From Aeromicrobium wangtongii (GTDB lineage: Bacteria; Actinomycetota; Actinomycetes; Propionibacteriales; Nocardioidaceae): a stretch of 64,000 nt of DNA. The stretch is from assembly GCF_024584515.1 (NCBI RefSeq), contig NZ_CP102173.1:3596001-3660000 (forward strand). Reading direction: 5' to 3'. The notes under the pieces were generated by a model that searched no databases, was not told where the DNA came from, and saw nothing but the letters and a program-made list of their open reading frames with translations. Position numbers and translations under genes: made by a program. Positions 46,312-55,035 of this stretch are shown here, one piece after another; position 1 is the stretch's first letter; every line of letters starts with the position of its first letter.

Positions 46312-48617
46312 TTCAGGGCCCGCGGACGGCTGACCAGTGCGATACCGCCTGCCAAGCACAGCAGGCCAGCCAACGCGAGTCCGTTCAGTCCCGACCGAGC
46401 ACCTGCGGCGGGGAGCGCCGACGTCGCCTCGTCCGGATCAGACACGTCCGGATCGTCTCGGTCGACGACAGGCTCGTCGGTTGCCTCATCTCCATCGTCG
46501 ATGACGTTGACAGGCGGATTGGACACGATCTGGATCGCCGTTGAAGCGGTGAGCGGCGAGCCGCCGTCGGTCGCTGTAGCGACGATTCGGTGGTCTCCGA
46601 GAGCTGAACCAGCCGGGATCGTCGTTGTGAGCGAGTACGCTCCGGCTCCATCGACCGTAACGGTGCCCAAAACCACCGGATCCGAGTGAAGCGCGATCTC
46701 GACAGATGTGCCCGCCGCAAGCGTGCTCGTGCCGGTCACAACGATCGTGTGGCCCGGTTGGTAGACCTGTCGATCAGTGCCGACTGACAGCTGTGAAACA
46801 GGCGTCGAGCCGCTTGACTTCCAGGCAGCGTAGAGGACGACATCGGCCTCGACCGTTGTTGCGAAGTCGTAGCGTGCTCCCGAGGCCGACCCAACTCGCC
46901 AGCCGTCGAACGTCAGTTCTTGATCGGTGGGCGCCGTAGGTGCGGTCGCAGTGGTGCCACAGATGACCTTCTGCGGTGCAATCGCGTCACCATGGCCGCC
47001 CAGATCAAACGTGACTTGCGGTGTCACGACGGGATAACCGTGCCACTCGAATCCGAAGTTGGCCGCATACTGACATTCCGGAATGATGCGGACCTCATTG
47101 TGAGAAAAGGAGCCGTACCGAACGTCGTCTGGATCCATCGGGTTCACCCGATCTTCGGCCACAGTCGGGCCGGGGCCGAAGACGTAGAGAGTCTTCAGGG
47201 TCCACGGTGACCTGCTGCCACTGAATGCCGATCCCCCTACGCTCCTGACCCCCGCAGAGAGGGTGAGTTCAACGAAAGGATTCTCAGCGAACGCACTTTC
47301 CCCAATGTCGATCGGACCTGCGCCGAAGGTGACTGAGGTGAGACCCGCCGCAGTGAAAGCGTAGTTTCCAATCGTGCGTACCGAGTCGGGGATCGTGAGG
47401 CTCCCCCCCGAACCAGCAGCCCCGAACGCCCAGTCGTCGATCGTCTCGACCGATGATCCCAGCGTCAACCCTGTCAACGGCTGATACCTGAATGCGCCCG
47501 CACCGATCGTCGTGACCGAATCGGGGATCACAAGATGGATGGCTAGCTGGGGCTCCCTCGGCGCGGCGTTGAACGCATCGGCACCGATCGTCACCAACGA
47601 CTGACCCAGCGTCAAGGACATCAACTCATTGGCACCAAAAGCGCCCCGACCGATCGTCGTGACCGAATCGGGGATAACCAGCGAGGTCGCCAATGAGTCG
47701 TAGAACGCGAAGTCGCCAATCGATTCCACCGATGATCCCAGCGTCAACCCTGTCAACGGCTGATACCTGAATGCGCCCGCACCGATCGTCCTGACCGAAT
47801 CGGGGATCACAAGATGGATGGCTAGCTGGGGCTCCCCAGGCCCGAGGTTGAACGCATCGGCACCGATCGTCACCAACGACTGACCCAGCGTCAAGGACAT
47901 CAACTCATTGGCACCGAAAGCGGCTGCACCGATCGTCGTGACCGAATCCGGAATGACCACCGAGGTCAGCAATGAGTCGTGGAACGCGTAGTCGCCAATC
48001 GTTTCCACCGATGATCCCAGCGTCAGCGAGGCGATGTCGTTCTCGTCAAAAGCGTTGTCACCGAGCGTGCGCACATTGTCACCGATCACCACCGAGGTGA
48101 TGCCCATGAATTTGAACGCCTCCGGCCCTACCGACACGACCGGGTACGTTGCGCCGTCGATACCGACCGAGTCAGGGATCACGACCGACGTTCCGCCTCC
48201 GGGATAGGAGATAGCGGTCGCGCCCGCCGAGGGGTTCTGGTCGTCGAAGGAATACTCGATGCCGTTGACGACCTCCGTTGCTGCACCACGCCTCGCAACC
48301 TTCTTCACCCCCGTGGGCTTGGCAGCCGAGCGGGCTGACGTCGGCTGGGGCACCTCGTCGACGGACACCTCGGCCTGCTCGGGTTCCTCAGCAACAGGTG
48401 GCTCCGACGCTTCCTCATCGCCTGGCTGCTGCTCGGATACGGGACTCGCCGCGACCAACTCGGGCGCGCTTGCCGCAGGGTCAGCGGCGGAGTCCGCGAC
48501 TGCCGGCGAAAGTCCGGGCAGGACTACGGAGACTGTCACCAAAGCCGCCAGGAGCACCCGGTGGCGCTGCCTGCGGTTGCGGCGATGAGTGGGACGGTAG
48601 GTGGTCGAGCTGGCCAT
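46305..48617 (-). CDS. Surface protein: leucine-rich repeats (BspA-like), InlB/Flg_new repeat, Ig-like domain, sorting signal
   Basis: This 770-residue protein has a signal peptide (cleavage near AVA-D, about residue 42) and a Ser/Ala/Pro-Glu-rich stalk. About 15 BspA-type leucine-rich repeats of 23 residues (for example VVIPDSVTTIGAAAFGANEL) follow, then a Listeria-Bacteroides Flg_new repeat (TFDGWRVG to VVLYAAW), an Ig-like domain (YQPGHTIVVTGTSTL) and a C-terminal LPAAG sorting-like motif with a hydrophobic helix and basic tail. The DNA is clearly lower in GC than its neighbours and shows two 279-bp units in tandem, pointing to recent expansion and probable acquisition. AGGAA lies 8 nt upstream of ATG 48617. 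Confidence 0.88.
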   Translation of the reverse strand: MASSTTYRPTHRRNRRQRHRVLLAALVTVSVVLPGLSPAVADSAADPAASAPELVAASPVSEQQPGDEEASEPPVAEEPEQAEVSVDEVPQPTSARSAAKPTGVKKVARRGAATEVVNGIEYSFDDQNPSAGATAISYPGGGTSVVIPDSVGIDGATYPVVSVGPEAFKFMGITSVVIGDNVRTLGDNAFDENDIASLTLGSSVETIGDYAFHDSLLTSVVIPDSVTTIGAAAFGANELMSLTLGQSLVTIGADAFNLGPGEPQLAIHLVIPDSVRTIGAGAFRYQPLTGLTLGSSVESIGDFAFYDSLATSLVIPDSVTTIGRGAFGANELMSLTLGQSLVTIGADAFNAAPREPQLAIHLVIPDSVTTIGAGAFRYQPLTGLTLGSSVETIDDWAFGAAGSGGSLTIPDSVRTIGNYAFTAAGLTSVTFGAGPIDIGESAFAENPFVELTLSAGVRSVGGSAFSGSRSPWTLKTLYVFGPGPTVAEDRVNPMDPDDVRYGSFSHNEVRIIPECQYAANFGFEWHGYPVVTPQVTFDLGGHGDAIAPQKVICGTTATAPTAPTDQELTFDGWRVGSASGARYDFATTVEADVVLYAAWKSSGSTPVSQLSVGTDRQVYQPGHTIVVTGTSTLAAGTSVEIALHSDPVVLGTVTVDGAGAYSLTTTIPAGSALGDHRIVATATDGGSPLTASTAIQIVSNPPVNVIDDGDEATDEPVVDRDDPDVSDPDEATSALPAAGARSGLNGLALAGLLCLAGGIALVSRPRALNY
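47452..48009 (-). repeat. Tandem 279-bp duplication within the LRR gene
   Basis: The 9-mer GATGATCCC recurs at 47452, 47731 and 48010, spaced exactly 279 bp, and most of the intervening sequence is near identical between the two full units. It corresponds to 93 residues, four repeats of about 23. The third spacing continues with more divergent sequence. This indicates a recent in-frame duplication (residues ~203-388). Confidence 0.85.
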
Positions 48618-48727
48618 CTCGGTTCCTTCAGCGACTGATGTGCCGTCCCCCAACAGCGGATGCGATATGCGACGACCTTTCTACACCATCGATGGCGAAG
48701 GGGCGGCGGTGAGTGGCCTACATCACC

Positions 48728-50140
48728 TCAGCCGAAGAACTCGCCGGCGGCGACCGACGGGGGCTCGGCGTCGCGGGCCATCGGGGTGAAGCGCGAGTAG
48801 TGGCCCTGGAAGCTGACGGCGATCTTGTTGGTCGGTCCGGAGCGGTTCTTGGCGATGATGATGTCGGCCTCGCCGGGACGATCGGACTCGCCGGCGCCCT
48901 GGGCGTCCGGGCGGTTGAGCAGCAGCACGATGTCGGCGTCCTGCTCGATCGAGCCGGACTCACGCAGGTCGGAGATCTGCGGGGTCTTGTCGGTGCGCTG
49001 CTCCGAGCCACGGTTCAGCTGGCTGATCGCCACGACGGGGCACTCCAGCTCCTTGGCGAGGAGCTTGATGTTGCGCGAGAACTCCGAGACCTCCACCTGG
49101 CGGTTCTCGACCCGCTTGCCCGATGTCATGAGCTGCAGGTAGTCGATCACGATGAAGCCCAGGCCGTGCTGCTTCTTGATGCGACGGGCCTTCGAGCGGA
49201 TCTCGGGCATCGTCATGTTGGGGCTGTCGTCGATGATGATCGGCGCGGAGTTGACCCGTGGCATGGCCTTGGTGATGGCGTCCCAGTCGCGCTGGCTCAT
49301 GCCACCACCGCGCATGTGGCCGATGCTGACCCGTGCCTCGGCCGAGAGCATGCGCATGGCGATCTCGGCGCCGGTCATCTCCAAGGAGAAGATCGCGCAG
49401 GGGATCTGGTGGCGGATGGCCGCCGACCGCACGAAGTCCAGGCCGAGCGTGGACTTGCCGACACCGGGTCGCGCGGCGACGACGATCATCTGGCCGGACT
49501 TGAAGCCGGTGGTGAACTTGTCGAGATCAGGAAAGCCCGAGGGCACGCCGGACATGCTGCCGTCGCGGCCCTGGATCTCCTCGATCTCGTCGATCGTGAG
49601 CGGCATGAGGTCCGAGACCATCCGGTAGTCCTCGGCCTGGCTCGTGCCGTCGACGTCGAGCACCTCGGCCTGCGCGCGGTCGACGATCTCGGCGACCTCG
49701 CCCTGGCCGGACTGGCCCATCTGGGAGATGCGATGACCCACCTCGACGAGGCGGCGCAGGACCGCCTTCTCGCGCACGATGTGGGCGTAGAAGTCGACGT
49801 TGGAGGCGATCGGCACCGACTGCACGAGATCGTGCAGATAGGGCGCGCCGCCGACGCGGCCGATCTCGCCGCGGCGGTGCAGCTCGGCGGCGACCGTGAT
49901 CGCGTCGGCGGGCTCACCGCGGTTGGCCAGGTCGACGATGATGTCGAAGATGATCTCGTGGGCGGGCCGGTAGAAGTCACGACCCTGCAAGATGTCGGCG
50001 GCCGGGTCGATCGCGTTCTTGCTGAGCAGCATCGCGCCCAGGACGCTCTGCTCGGCGGCCATGTCCTGGGGTGGAACGCGTCCCGACGTCGGATCCTCCG
50101 CCGGTCCCGGACCGGCCTCGTAGAGGTCCGCAACGCTCAC
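48728..50140 (-). CDS. dnaB: Replicative DNA helicase
   Basis: This 470-residue helicase has an N-terminal primase-interacting domain (VPPQDMAAEQSVLGAMLLS, typical DnaB opening) and a RecA-like domain with Walker A ARPGVGKSTLG. Walker B is GFIVIDYLQLM, and the sequence SRNIKLLAKELECPVVAISQLNRGSEQR carries the arginine finger/sensor. It unwinds DNA ahead of the fork. GTG 50140 is chosen because AAAGGGG lies about 8 nt before it; the frame extends upstream to a further start but over promoter sequence. No intein is present. It lies near rpsF-ssb-rpsR-rplI as in other actinobacteria. Confidence 0.96.
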   Translation of the reverse strand: MSVADLYEAGPGPAEDPTSGRVPPQDMAAEQSVLGAMLLSKNAIDPAADILQGRDFYRPAHEIIFDIIVDLANRGEPADAITVAAELHRRGEIGRVGGAPYLHDLVQSVPIASNVDFYAHIVREKAVLRRLVEVGHRISQMGQSGQGEVAEIVDRAQAEVLDVDGTSQAEDYRMVSDLMPLTIDEIEEIQGRDGSMSGVPSGFPDLDKFTTGFKSGQMIVVAARPGVGKSTLGLDFVRSAAIRHQIPCAIFSLEMTGAEIAMRMLSAEARVSIGHMRGGGMSQRDWDAITKAMPRVNSAPIIIDDSPNMTMPEIRSKARRIKKQHGLGFIVIDYLQLMTSGKRVENRQVEVSEFSRNIKLLAKELECPVVAISQLNRGSEQRTDKTPQISDLRESGSIEQDADIVLLLNRPDAQGAGESDRPGEADIIIAKNRSGPTNKIAVSFQGHYSRFTPMARDAEPPSVAAGEFFG

Positions 50141-50503
50141 CGATGAGCCCCTTTCGTCGTCACTGTGCACCCTAGGATTCGGTGCAGACACAAACACCGA
50201 CCCGTCACAGTAGGCCCCTGCGGACCGCTGTCAAAGACCGCACCGCACACCCCCTGTGCGCAACCCGGCCCAACCTGTGGAAAACGCCGTAAGCCATGTG
50301 CACAGCCGGTGGATGAAGTTGTGGACAAGCAATGATTTTAATCTCACGCACCTGCTCTGACCTGCAGAAACACCCTGCGGGGGATGTGGAGCCAAAATAG
50401 TTGGGGCGGGACCTTCGTCCACCGTCCCCTGTTCATAGACTTGTCGACAAACCCCGTCACACGAACCCCACAGCACCCATCCGTCACGTCCAGGAAGGCC
50501 GGC
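50141..50503. other. Intergenic region between dnaB and the MATE gene
   Basis: The 363 bp contain no credible gene. It carries promoters for both divergent genes and two DnaA-box-like sites (50276-50284 and 50319-50328). An A+T-rich patch (AATGATTTTAAT) near 50331-50342 is unusual in this GC context. The part from 50384 is open in the MATE frame but its sequence is not MATE-like before 50504. Confidence 0.7.
50276..50328. promoter_or_regulatory. Two DnaA-box-like sites upstream of dnaB
   Basis: TGTGGAAAA (50276-50284; reverse complement TTTTCCACA) and TTGTGGACAA (50319-50328; reverse complement TTGTCCACAA) match the actinobacterial DnaA-box consensus TTGTCCACA/TTWTCCACA. The second is exact. 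Their spacing of about 35 bp next to an AT-rich stretch could allow DnaA to regulate dnaB transcription. A replication origin cannot be claimed, because a cluster of many boxes and a dnaA-dnaN neighbourhood are absent. Confidence 0.5.
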
Positions 50504-51826
50504 ATGAGGCTGCGCAACCACGCCGACCGGCAGATCCTGGCCGTCGCCGTGCCGGCCTTCTTCGCACTCGTCACCGAGCCGCTGATGCTGCTGGCCGACA
50601 CCGCGATCATCGGCCACCTGGGCACCCCCGAGCTGGGTGCGCTGGCGGCCGCGTCGGTCGTGCTGGGCACGGTCGTCGGGCTGTGCGTCTTCCTGGCCTA
50701 CGGCAGCACCGCCAGCGTGGCACGGCAGCACGGCGCCGGCGACGAACGGGGAGCGTATGGCCTGGCGATCAGCTCGCTGTGGCTCGCAGCGGGCCTCGGT
50801 GTCGGCCTCGGCCTGCTCGTCGCGGCGACCAGCGGGCCGTTGTCCCGGGCGCTGTCCAGCTCGCCGCGGGTCGCCGATCTCGCGCAGGACTACCTGGTCG
50901 TGTCGGCGCTGGCAGTTCCAGCAATGCTGCTGATCCTGGCGGCGACGGGCGCCCTGCGCGGCGTGCTGGACCTCAGGACCCCGTTGATCGCGACGATCGT
51001 GGCCAACATCGTCAACGTCGTGCTCAACCTCCTGTTCGTCTACGGGCTGGGCGGCGGCGTCCGGGGAGCGGCCGCCGGCACGGTCCTGGCCCAGTGGCTC
51101 GCCGCGGGCTGGTTGACCTGGGTGGTCGTCCGGCGCGCCCGACCCGCCCACGCGGCGATCCGTCCCCGGATCGGGCAGATCCTGGCTGCCGCGCGCCAGG
51201 GCGTCCCGCTCATCGTCCGCACCCTGACGCTGCGGACCACCGTGGTCCTGGCGGCGCTGGTCGCGGCCGGCCTGGGCGACGTCCAGCTCGCGGCGCACCA
51301 GGTCGCGGCGACGCTGGTGACCCTCCTGGCCTTCGGGCTGGACGCCGTCGCGATCGCCGGGCAGACCCTCACCGGACGCGCCCTGGGGGCCGGGGACGCA
51401 CCGGGCACCCGGGCCCTGACGCGGCGGATGATGGCGTGGGGGCTCGGCACCGGACTGCTCGCCGCAGCCCTGCTGGCCGGCCTGGCTCCGTGGATCCCGC
51501 ACCTGTTCACCGGTGACCCGGCCGTGCGGGACGCCCTCGTGCCGGCACTGCTGGTGGTCGCCGCGATCCAGCCCCTGTCAGGCGTGGTCTTCGTGCTCGA
51601 CGGGGTGCTGATCGGGGCGGGCGACGGGGTGTACCTCGCGATCGCGGGCCTGTTCACGCTCGCGGTCTACGCCCCGCTGGTGCTGGTGGTCGGGTGGGCC
51701 GACGCGGGATTCACCTGGCTGTGGGTCGCGTACGGCGGGTTCATCGCCGCACGGCTGGTGACCCTGGTCCTGCGGGCGCGCAGCGACGCGTGGCTGGTGC
51801 TGGGAGCCGGCGGTCCAGCAGACTGA
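50504..51826 (+). CDS. MATE family efflux transporter
   Basis: This 440-residue transporter has 12 helices in two MATE repeats. The first begins AVAVPAFFALVTEPLMLLADTAIIGHLG and includes SVARQHGAGDERGA; the second includes LTLRTTVVLAALVAAGLGD and VAIAGQTLTGRALGAGD. It is of the DinF branch and probably exports cationic drugs or metabolites by Na+ or H+ antiport. ATG 50504 has AGGAAGG upstream and starts the first helix soon after. The alpha/beta hydrolase gene follows after 4 bp. Confidence 0.92.
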   Translation: MRLRNHADRQILAVAVPAFFALVTEPLMLLADTAIIGHLGTPELGALAAASVVLGTVVGLCVFLAYGSTASVARQHGAGDERGAYGLAISSLWLAAGLGVGLGLLVAATSGPLSRALSSSPRVADLAQDYLVVSALAVPAMLLILAATGALRGVLDLRTPLIATIVANIVNVVLNLLFVYGLGGGVRGAAAGTVLAQWLAAGWLTWVVVRRARPAHAAIRPRIGQILAAARQGVPLIVRTLTLRTTVVLAALVAAGLGDVQLAAHQVAATLVTLLAFGLDAVAIAGQTLTGRALGAGDAPGTRALTRRMMAWGLGTGLLAAALLAGLAPWIPHLFTGDPAVRDALVPALLVVAAIQPLSGVVFVLDGVLIGAGDGVYLAIAGLFTLAVYAPLVLVVGWADAGFTWLWVAYGGFIAARLVTLVLRARSDAWLVLGAGGPAD

Positions 51827-51830
51827 GGCC

Positions 51831-52529
51831 ATGACCCGCACCGAGGAGTACGCACCCGGACGTCTGCTGGACGTCCGTGGCGAGACCGGACCAGTGGTCC
51901 TGCTGTGGCACGGCCGCGGCGCCGACGCCCGCGGCGTCCTGGCGACGCTGAGCGAGCGCATCGCCGGGCACGGACTGACCGTCGTGACGGCCGACTGGGA
52001 CGCGGACCGCCCCGACGGCGGGCGCGGCGACCTGCTGGGATCACTGGGCCGGGCGCGCGAGCTGGCGGTCGAGCGCGACCAGGACCCGGACACCATCACG
52101 GTCGCCGGGTGGTCGCTGGGCGCGGTGGCCGCGACCGGGCTGGCGCTGGACACCGAGGGACTGGGGCTCGGCGTGGGGGCCCTGGTGCTGATCGCCCCCG
52201 CCGACGGGCCCCGGGCCGTCAACGCGCTGTCCGGGCGGCCGCTGCCAGCGTCCCTGCCCGACGGGGCGGGTCGGTGCCACATCGACATCGTCTACGGCGA
52301 CAGCGACACCGTCACGCCGCCGGACATGGTCTGCGGGCTGGAGCTCCGCCTGCGGGCCGCCGGCTGGGCGACGTCCCTGCACGAGCTGGACGGCGACCAC
52401 GGCGATGTCGTCGGGTCGACGTACGACGAGCGGCGCGATGCCTACGTCCCGGCCGCCACGCCCCGCGCGCTCGCCGGCGCGACCGCGACCGCGCAGGTCA
52501 TCGCCGCGGCGGCTACTTCTTCTTCGTGA
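51831..52529 (+). CDS. Alpha/beta hydrolase (dienelactone hydrolase/BAAT-like)
   Basis: This 232-residue hydrolase has GPVVLLWHGRGADARGVL for the oxyanion loop, the nucleophile elbow GWSLGA (Ser near residue 95), an Asp in VYGDSDTVTPP and a C-terminal HGDVVG for the His. It is shorter than typical lipases and closer to serine esterase or dienelactone-hydrolase types. It is immediately downstream of the MATE gene and may be co-transcribed. It overlaps the convergent binding-protein gene by 17 bp. Confidence 0.83.
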   Translation: MTRTEEYAPGRLLDVRGETGPVVLLWHGRGADARGVLATLSERIAGHGLTVVTADWDADRPDGGRGDLLGSLGRARELAVERDQDPDTITVAGWSLGAVAATGLALDTEGLGLGVGALVLIAPADGPRAVNALSGRPLPASLPDGAGRCHIDIVYGDSDTVTPPDMVCGLELRLRAAGWATSLHELDGDHGDVVGSTYDERRDAYVPAATPRALAGATATAQVIAAAATSSS

Positions 52530-54225
52530 CGAAGCCCACCGAGGCCCAGTCGGGCTGCTCGAACTGGGCTGCGCCGTAGTTGACCAGGCCGCCGCGCACG
52601 CCGACGACCGTGGGTGTGACCGCGAGCGGGACCACGGGCGCCTCGGCCATCAGCCACTCGTCCAGCTTGGAGATGCGCCGCAGGAGCAGGTTCTCGTCCA
52701 GCGTGCCCAGGACGGTGGCGAAGCCGGTGCCGAACCGCGCCGGGCCGATGCCGGTGTAGTTCTGCGGCGAGTCCAGGGGGAAGTAGAACGGCTCGGCGGC
52801 CGCGACGGGGAACGGCGAGGCGCGGCGCATGAACGTCACCAGGTCGAAGTCGAGCGGGATGACGACGTCGTCGAAGAAGGTCGCCGCGGGCACGGGACGC
52901 TGGGTCACCGTGATGCCGATCTCCGCGAGGTCCTTGGCGATCGCGTCCGCCCGGGCAGCATTGGCCGGGGTGCCGTCGGGGACGGGCATCGTCAGCTCCA
53001 GCGGCTTGCCGTCCTTGGTGACCTTCCCGTCCGCTCCGGCGGTGTAGCCGGCGTCGGCCAGCAACGCGCGCGCCGCGGCCGGATCGTGGCTGATCTGCCG
53101 CGCGGCGTTGCGATAGCCCTGCTGGCCCGGGACCAGGAGCAGACTGCCCAGTGGCTCCGCCGGGGCGCCCAGCGGCGTGGCCGCCATCGTGGCGATGGGG
53201 CCACGGTCGATGGCCCGGGCCACGGCGCGGCGCACGTTGACGTCCGCGAGCGGCCCGCGACCCCCGTTGAGCGTCACCTGCGACCAGTCGACGCCCGCTG
53301 CCCGCTGGATCGTCCCGGTGCCCTTGGCCGTGTCGTACGTGGACGCCTGCAGGTCGACCGCGTCGAGCTCGTCATTGACGTAGGCCTCGGCCTGCACCGA
53401 CGGGTCCGCGATGTTCCAGGTGATCTTGTCCAGCTTGGGCGGGTCGCCCCACCAGCGCGGATTCGGCTCCTGGGTGATCAGACCCTTCGCGCGGTCGATC
53501 GAGGTCACGACGAAGGGACCGTTGGAAGAGATCGCGCGCGACCGGAACGCCTTGTTGAACAGCTTGGGGGAGGCCGAGACATTGGCGGCCAGGCGCGGGT
53601 ACACGTACTGCTGCCACTCGGCCGTGGGCTCCTTGAACGTCACGGCGTACGTGAACTTGTCCTTGCCCACGGTGATGGCCGAGATGTTGTCGTAGCCGGC
53701 CGTGGAGATGACCTGGAAGTCGTCGTTCGAGCCGTTCTGAGCCTTCCAGAACGCGATCATGTCCTGGGCGGTGATCGCGGTGCCGCCCTGCCAGACGGCC
53801 TTGGGGTTGAGCTCGACCTTGACGGTCAGCGGATTCTTGTCGGTGACCTCGACGGACTTCGCGTAGTCGGGGTCGACCTCCCAGCCGCCGTCGGCGGTGA
53901 TGCGCACGGCGCTGCCCGTCGTCGGTGCGAGGATCCTGGCTGCGTCGGAGTCGGCGGCATCGGACTGCAGCGGATTGAAGTTCTTGGGCAGCGTCGCCGC
54001 GGCCAGTCGCAGCGTGCCGCCCTGGGCGACATCGGCGGGCTCGGCGGTGCGCCAGGCGGTGCTGGGCAGCGCGGTCTCGGCGGGGGTCTTCGCCGACGTG
54101 CTGCTCGTGGGGGTCTGGCTGGTCTTGGAACTCGGCTCGTCCTTGCTGGACGACGAGGAGCATCCGGAGAGCACGAGGCTCCCGGCCAGCAGGACGGACG
54201 CGACCGCAGCGACGGGGGAACGCAT
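52513..54225 (-). CDS. ABC transporter substrate-binding lipoprotein, oligopeptide (OppA/DppA) type
   Basis: This is a 570-residue lipoprotein with a signal peptide and lipobox LSGC. A Ser/Thr-rich linker follows, then the family 5 solute-binding fold (SSNGPFVVTSIDRAKGLITQ, NVRRAVARAIDR, YTGIGPARFGTG). The family binds peptides, nickel or other solutes. No permease or ATPase gene is adjacent, so its transporter partners must be elsewhere, or it may work as an orphan sensor or receptor. ATG 54225 is the start with the signal peptide right after it. Confidence 0.92.
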   Translation of the reverse strand: MRSPVAAVASVLLAGSLVLSGCSSSSSKDEPSSKTSQTPTSSTSAKTPAETALPSTAWRTAEPADVAQGGTLRLAAATLPKNFNPLQSDAADSDAARILAPTTGSAVRITADGGWEVDPDYAKSVEVTDKNPLTVKVELNPKAVWQGGTAITAQDMIAFWKAQNGSNDDFQVISTAGYDNISAITVGKDKFTYAVTFKEPTAEWQQYVYPRLAANVSASPKLFNKAFRSRAISSNGPFVVTSIDRAKGLITQEPNPRWWGDPPKLDKITWNIADPSVQAEAYVNDELDAVDLQASTYDTAKGTGTIQRAAGVDWSQVTLNGGRGPLADVNVRRAVARAIDRGPIATMAATPLGAPAEPLGSLLLVPGQQGYRNAARQISHDPAAARALLADAGYTAGADGKVTKDGKPLELTMPVPDGTPANAARADAIAKDLAEIGITVTQRPVPAATFFDDVVIPLDFDLVTFMRRASPFPVAAAEPFYFPLDSPQNYTGIGPARFGTGFATVLGTLDENLLLRRISKLDEWLMAEAPVVPLAVTPTVVGVRGGLVNYGAAQFEQPDWASVGFVTKKK

Positions 54226-54246
54226 GATGGGGGGGTGCCACCGGCA

Positions 54247-54285
54247 ACGGGCCGACACCCACCACTGGTGGAGGTGTCGGCCCGT
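54247..54285 (-). terminator. Terminator of the rpsF-ssb-rpsR-rplI operon
   Basis: A 13-bp outer stem (54247-54259 with 54273-54285, ACGGGCCGACACC/GGTGTCGGCCCGT) with a 5-bp inner stem forms a strong hairpin 9 bp beyond the rplI stop codon. The right arm ends in CGAGGGG and has no T-run, as usual for this GC range. It also lies in the promoter region of the binding-protein gene at 54225. Confidence 0.78.
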
Positions 54286-54293
54286 CGAGGGGA

Positions 54294-54740
54294 CTACTTC
54301 GCGGCGACCACGTTGATCTTGACCTGCGCGCTCACCTCGGGGTGAACGCGGACGGAGACCGTGTGGGCTCCGAGCGACTTGATCGGGTTACCGACCTCGA
54401 TACGACGCTTGTCGACCTTGGCACCGGCCTCGCCGAGGGCCTCGGCGATGTCGGAGACGGTGACGGCGCCGAACAGGCGTCCACCCGCACCGGCGCGAAC
54501 CGGGACGTTGATGGGAGCCGACTCGAGGTTGCCCTTGATGCTCTTGGCTTCCTCGAGGTCGTGGACGGCGTGCGCATCGCGCGCGGCCTGGATGGACTCG
54601 ACCTGCTTGGCAGCGCCCTTGCTCCACCGGATGGCGAAGTTGCGCGGCAGCAGGAAGTTACGGCCGTAGCCGTCCTTGACCTCGACGATGTCGCCGGGGG
54701 CTCCGAGGTTCGTGACCTCGTGCGTGAGAATGAGCTTCAT
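54294..54740 (-). CDS. rplI: 50S ribosomal protein L9
   Basis: This 148-residue protein has the L9 N-terminal domain ([24 protein letters not shown]) with the RNA-binding residues [14 protein letters not shown], a long connecting helix and a C-terminal domain ending [19 protein letters not shown]. Length and motifs are typical. It is the last gene of the rpsF-ssb-rpsR-rplI operon, 9 bp after rpsR. Confidence 0.97.
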   Translation of the reverse strand: MKLILTHEVTNLGAPGDIVEVKDGYGRNFLLPRNFAIRWSKGAAKQVESIQAARDAHAVHDLEEAKSIKGNLESAPINVPVRAGAGGRLFGAVTVSDIAEALGEAGAKVDKRRIEVGNPIKSLGAHTVSVRVHPEVSAQVKINVVAAK

Positions 54741-54749
54741 CAGTTCCCC

Positions 54750-54986
54750 TTAACGGCCGGTGGTCGTGTACGGCAGCAGGGCCATCTCGCGGGCGTTCTT
54801 GATGGCCTTGGCGATCAGACGCTGCTCCTGGACGGAGACACCCGTGACGCGACGCGCGCGGATCTTGCCGCGGTCGGAGATGAACTTGCGCAGCAGCGCG
54901 GTGTCCTTGTAGTTGATTTCGGTGACCTTGGCCGCGGTGAGCGGGTTGCTCTTCTTCTTCGGCTTCCGGACGACTGGCTTTGCCAT
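54750..54986 (-). CDS. rpsR: 30S ribosomal protein S18, cysteine-free type
   Basis: This 78-residue S18 contains [20 protein letters not shown], the core S18 RNA-binding motif, and ends [16 protein letters not shown]. The CxxC and second Cys pair of the zinc-binding S18 type are absent: the region reads [10 protein letters not shown] with no Cys. It is therefore a zinc-independent C- form, which in some actinobacteria is a second, zinc-starvation paralogue. Here it is the S18 in the main rpsF operon. It lies between ssb and rplI. Confidence 0.95.
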   Translation of the reverse strand: MAKPVVRKPKKKSNPLTAAKVTEINYKDTALLRKFISDRGKIRARRVTGVSVQEQRLIAKAIKNAREMALLPYTTTGR

Positions 54987-55035
54987 GTTGCTCCTGTGGT
55001 GAAAATCCTGACCTGACGGTCAGTGACGTGAGTAT

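Noticed and set aside
47452-48009. Repeated sequence in the LRR gene considered as a CRISPR array
   Set aside because: Repeats are 279 bp and coding, units follow each other directly without unique spacers, and there are no cas genes nearby.
50141-50503. dnaB upstream region considered as oriC
   Set aside because: Only two DnaA-box-like sites are visible and no dnaA-dnaN or rpmH neighbourhood is present; a promoter-associated role is more likely.
52405-54345. Plus-strand open frame of 646 codons opposite the oligopeptide-binding lipoprotein gene
   Set aside because: The minus-strand product has a signal peptide and family motifs, whereas the plus-strand product is low-complexity Arg/Gly/Asp-rich sequence.
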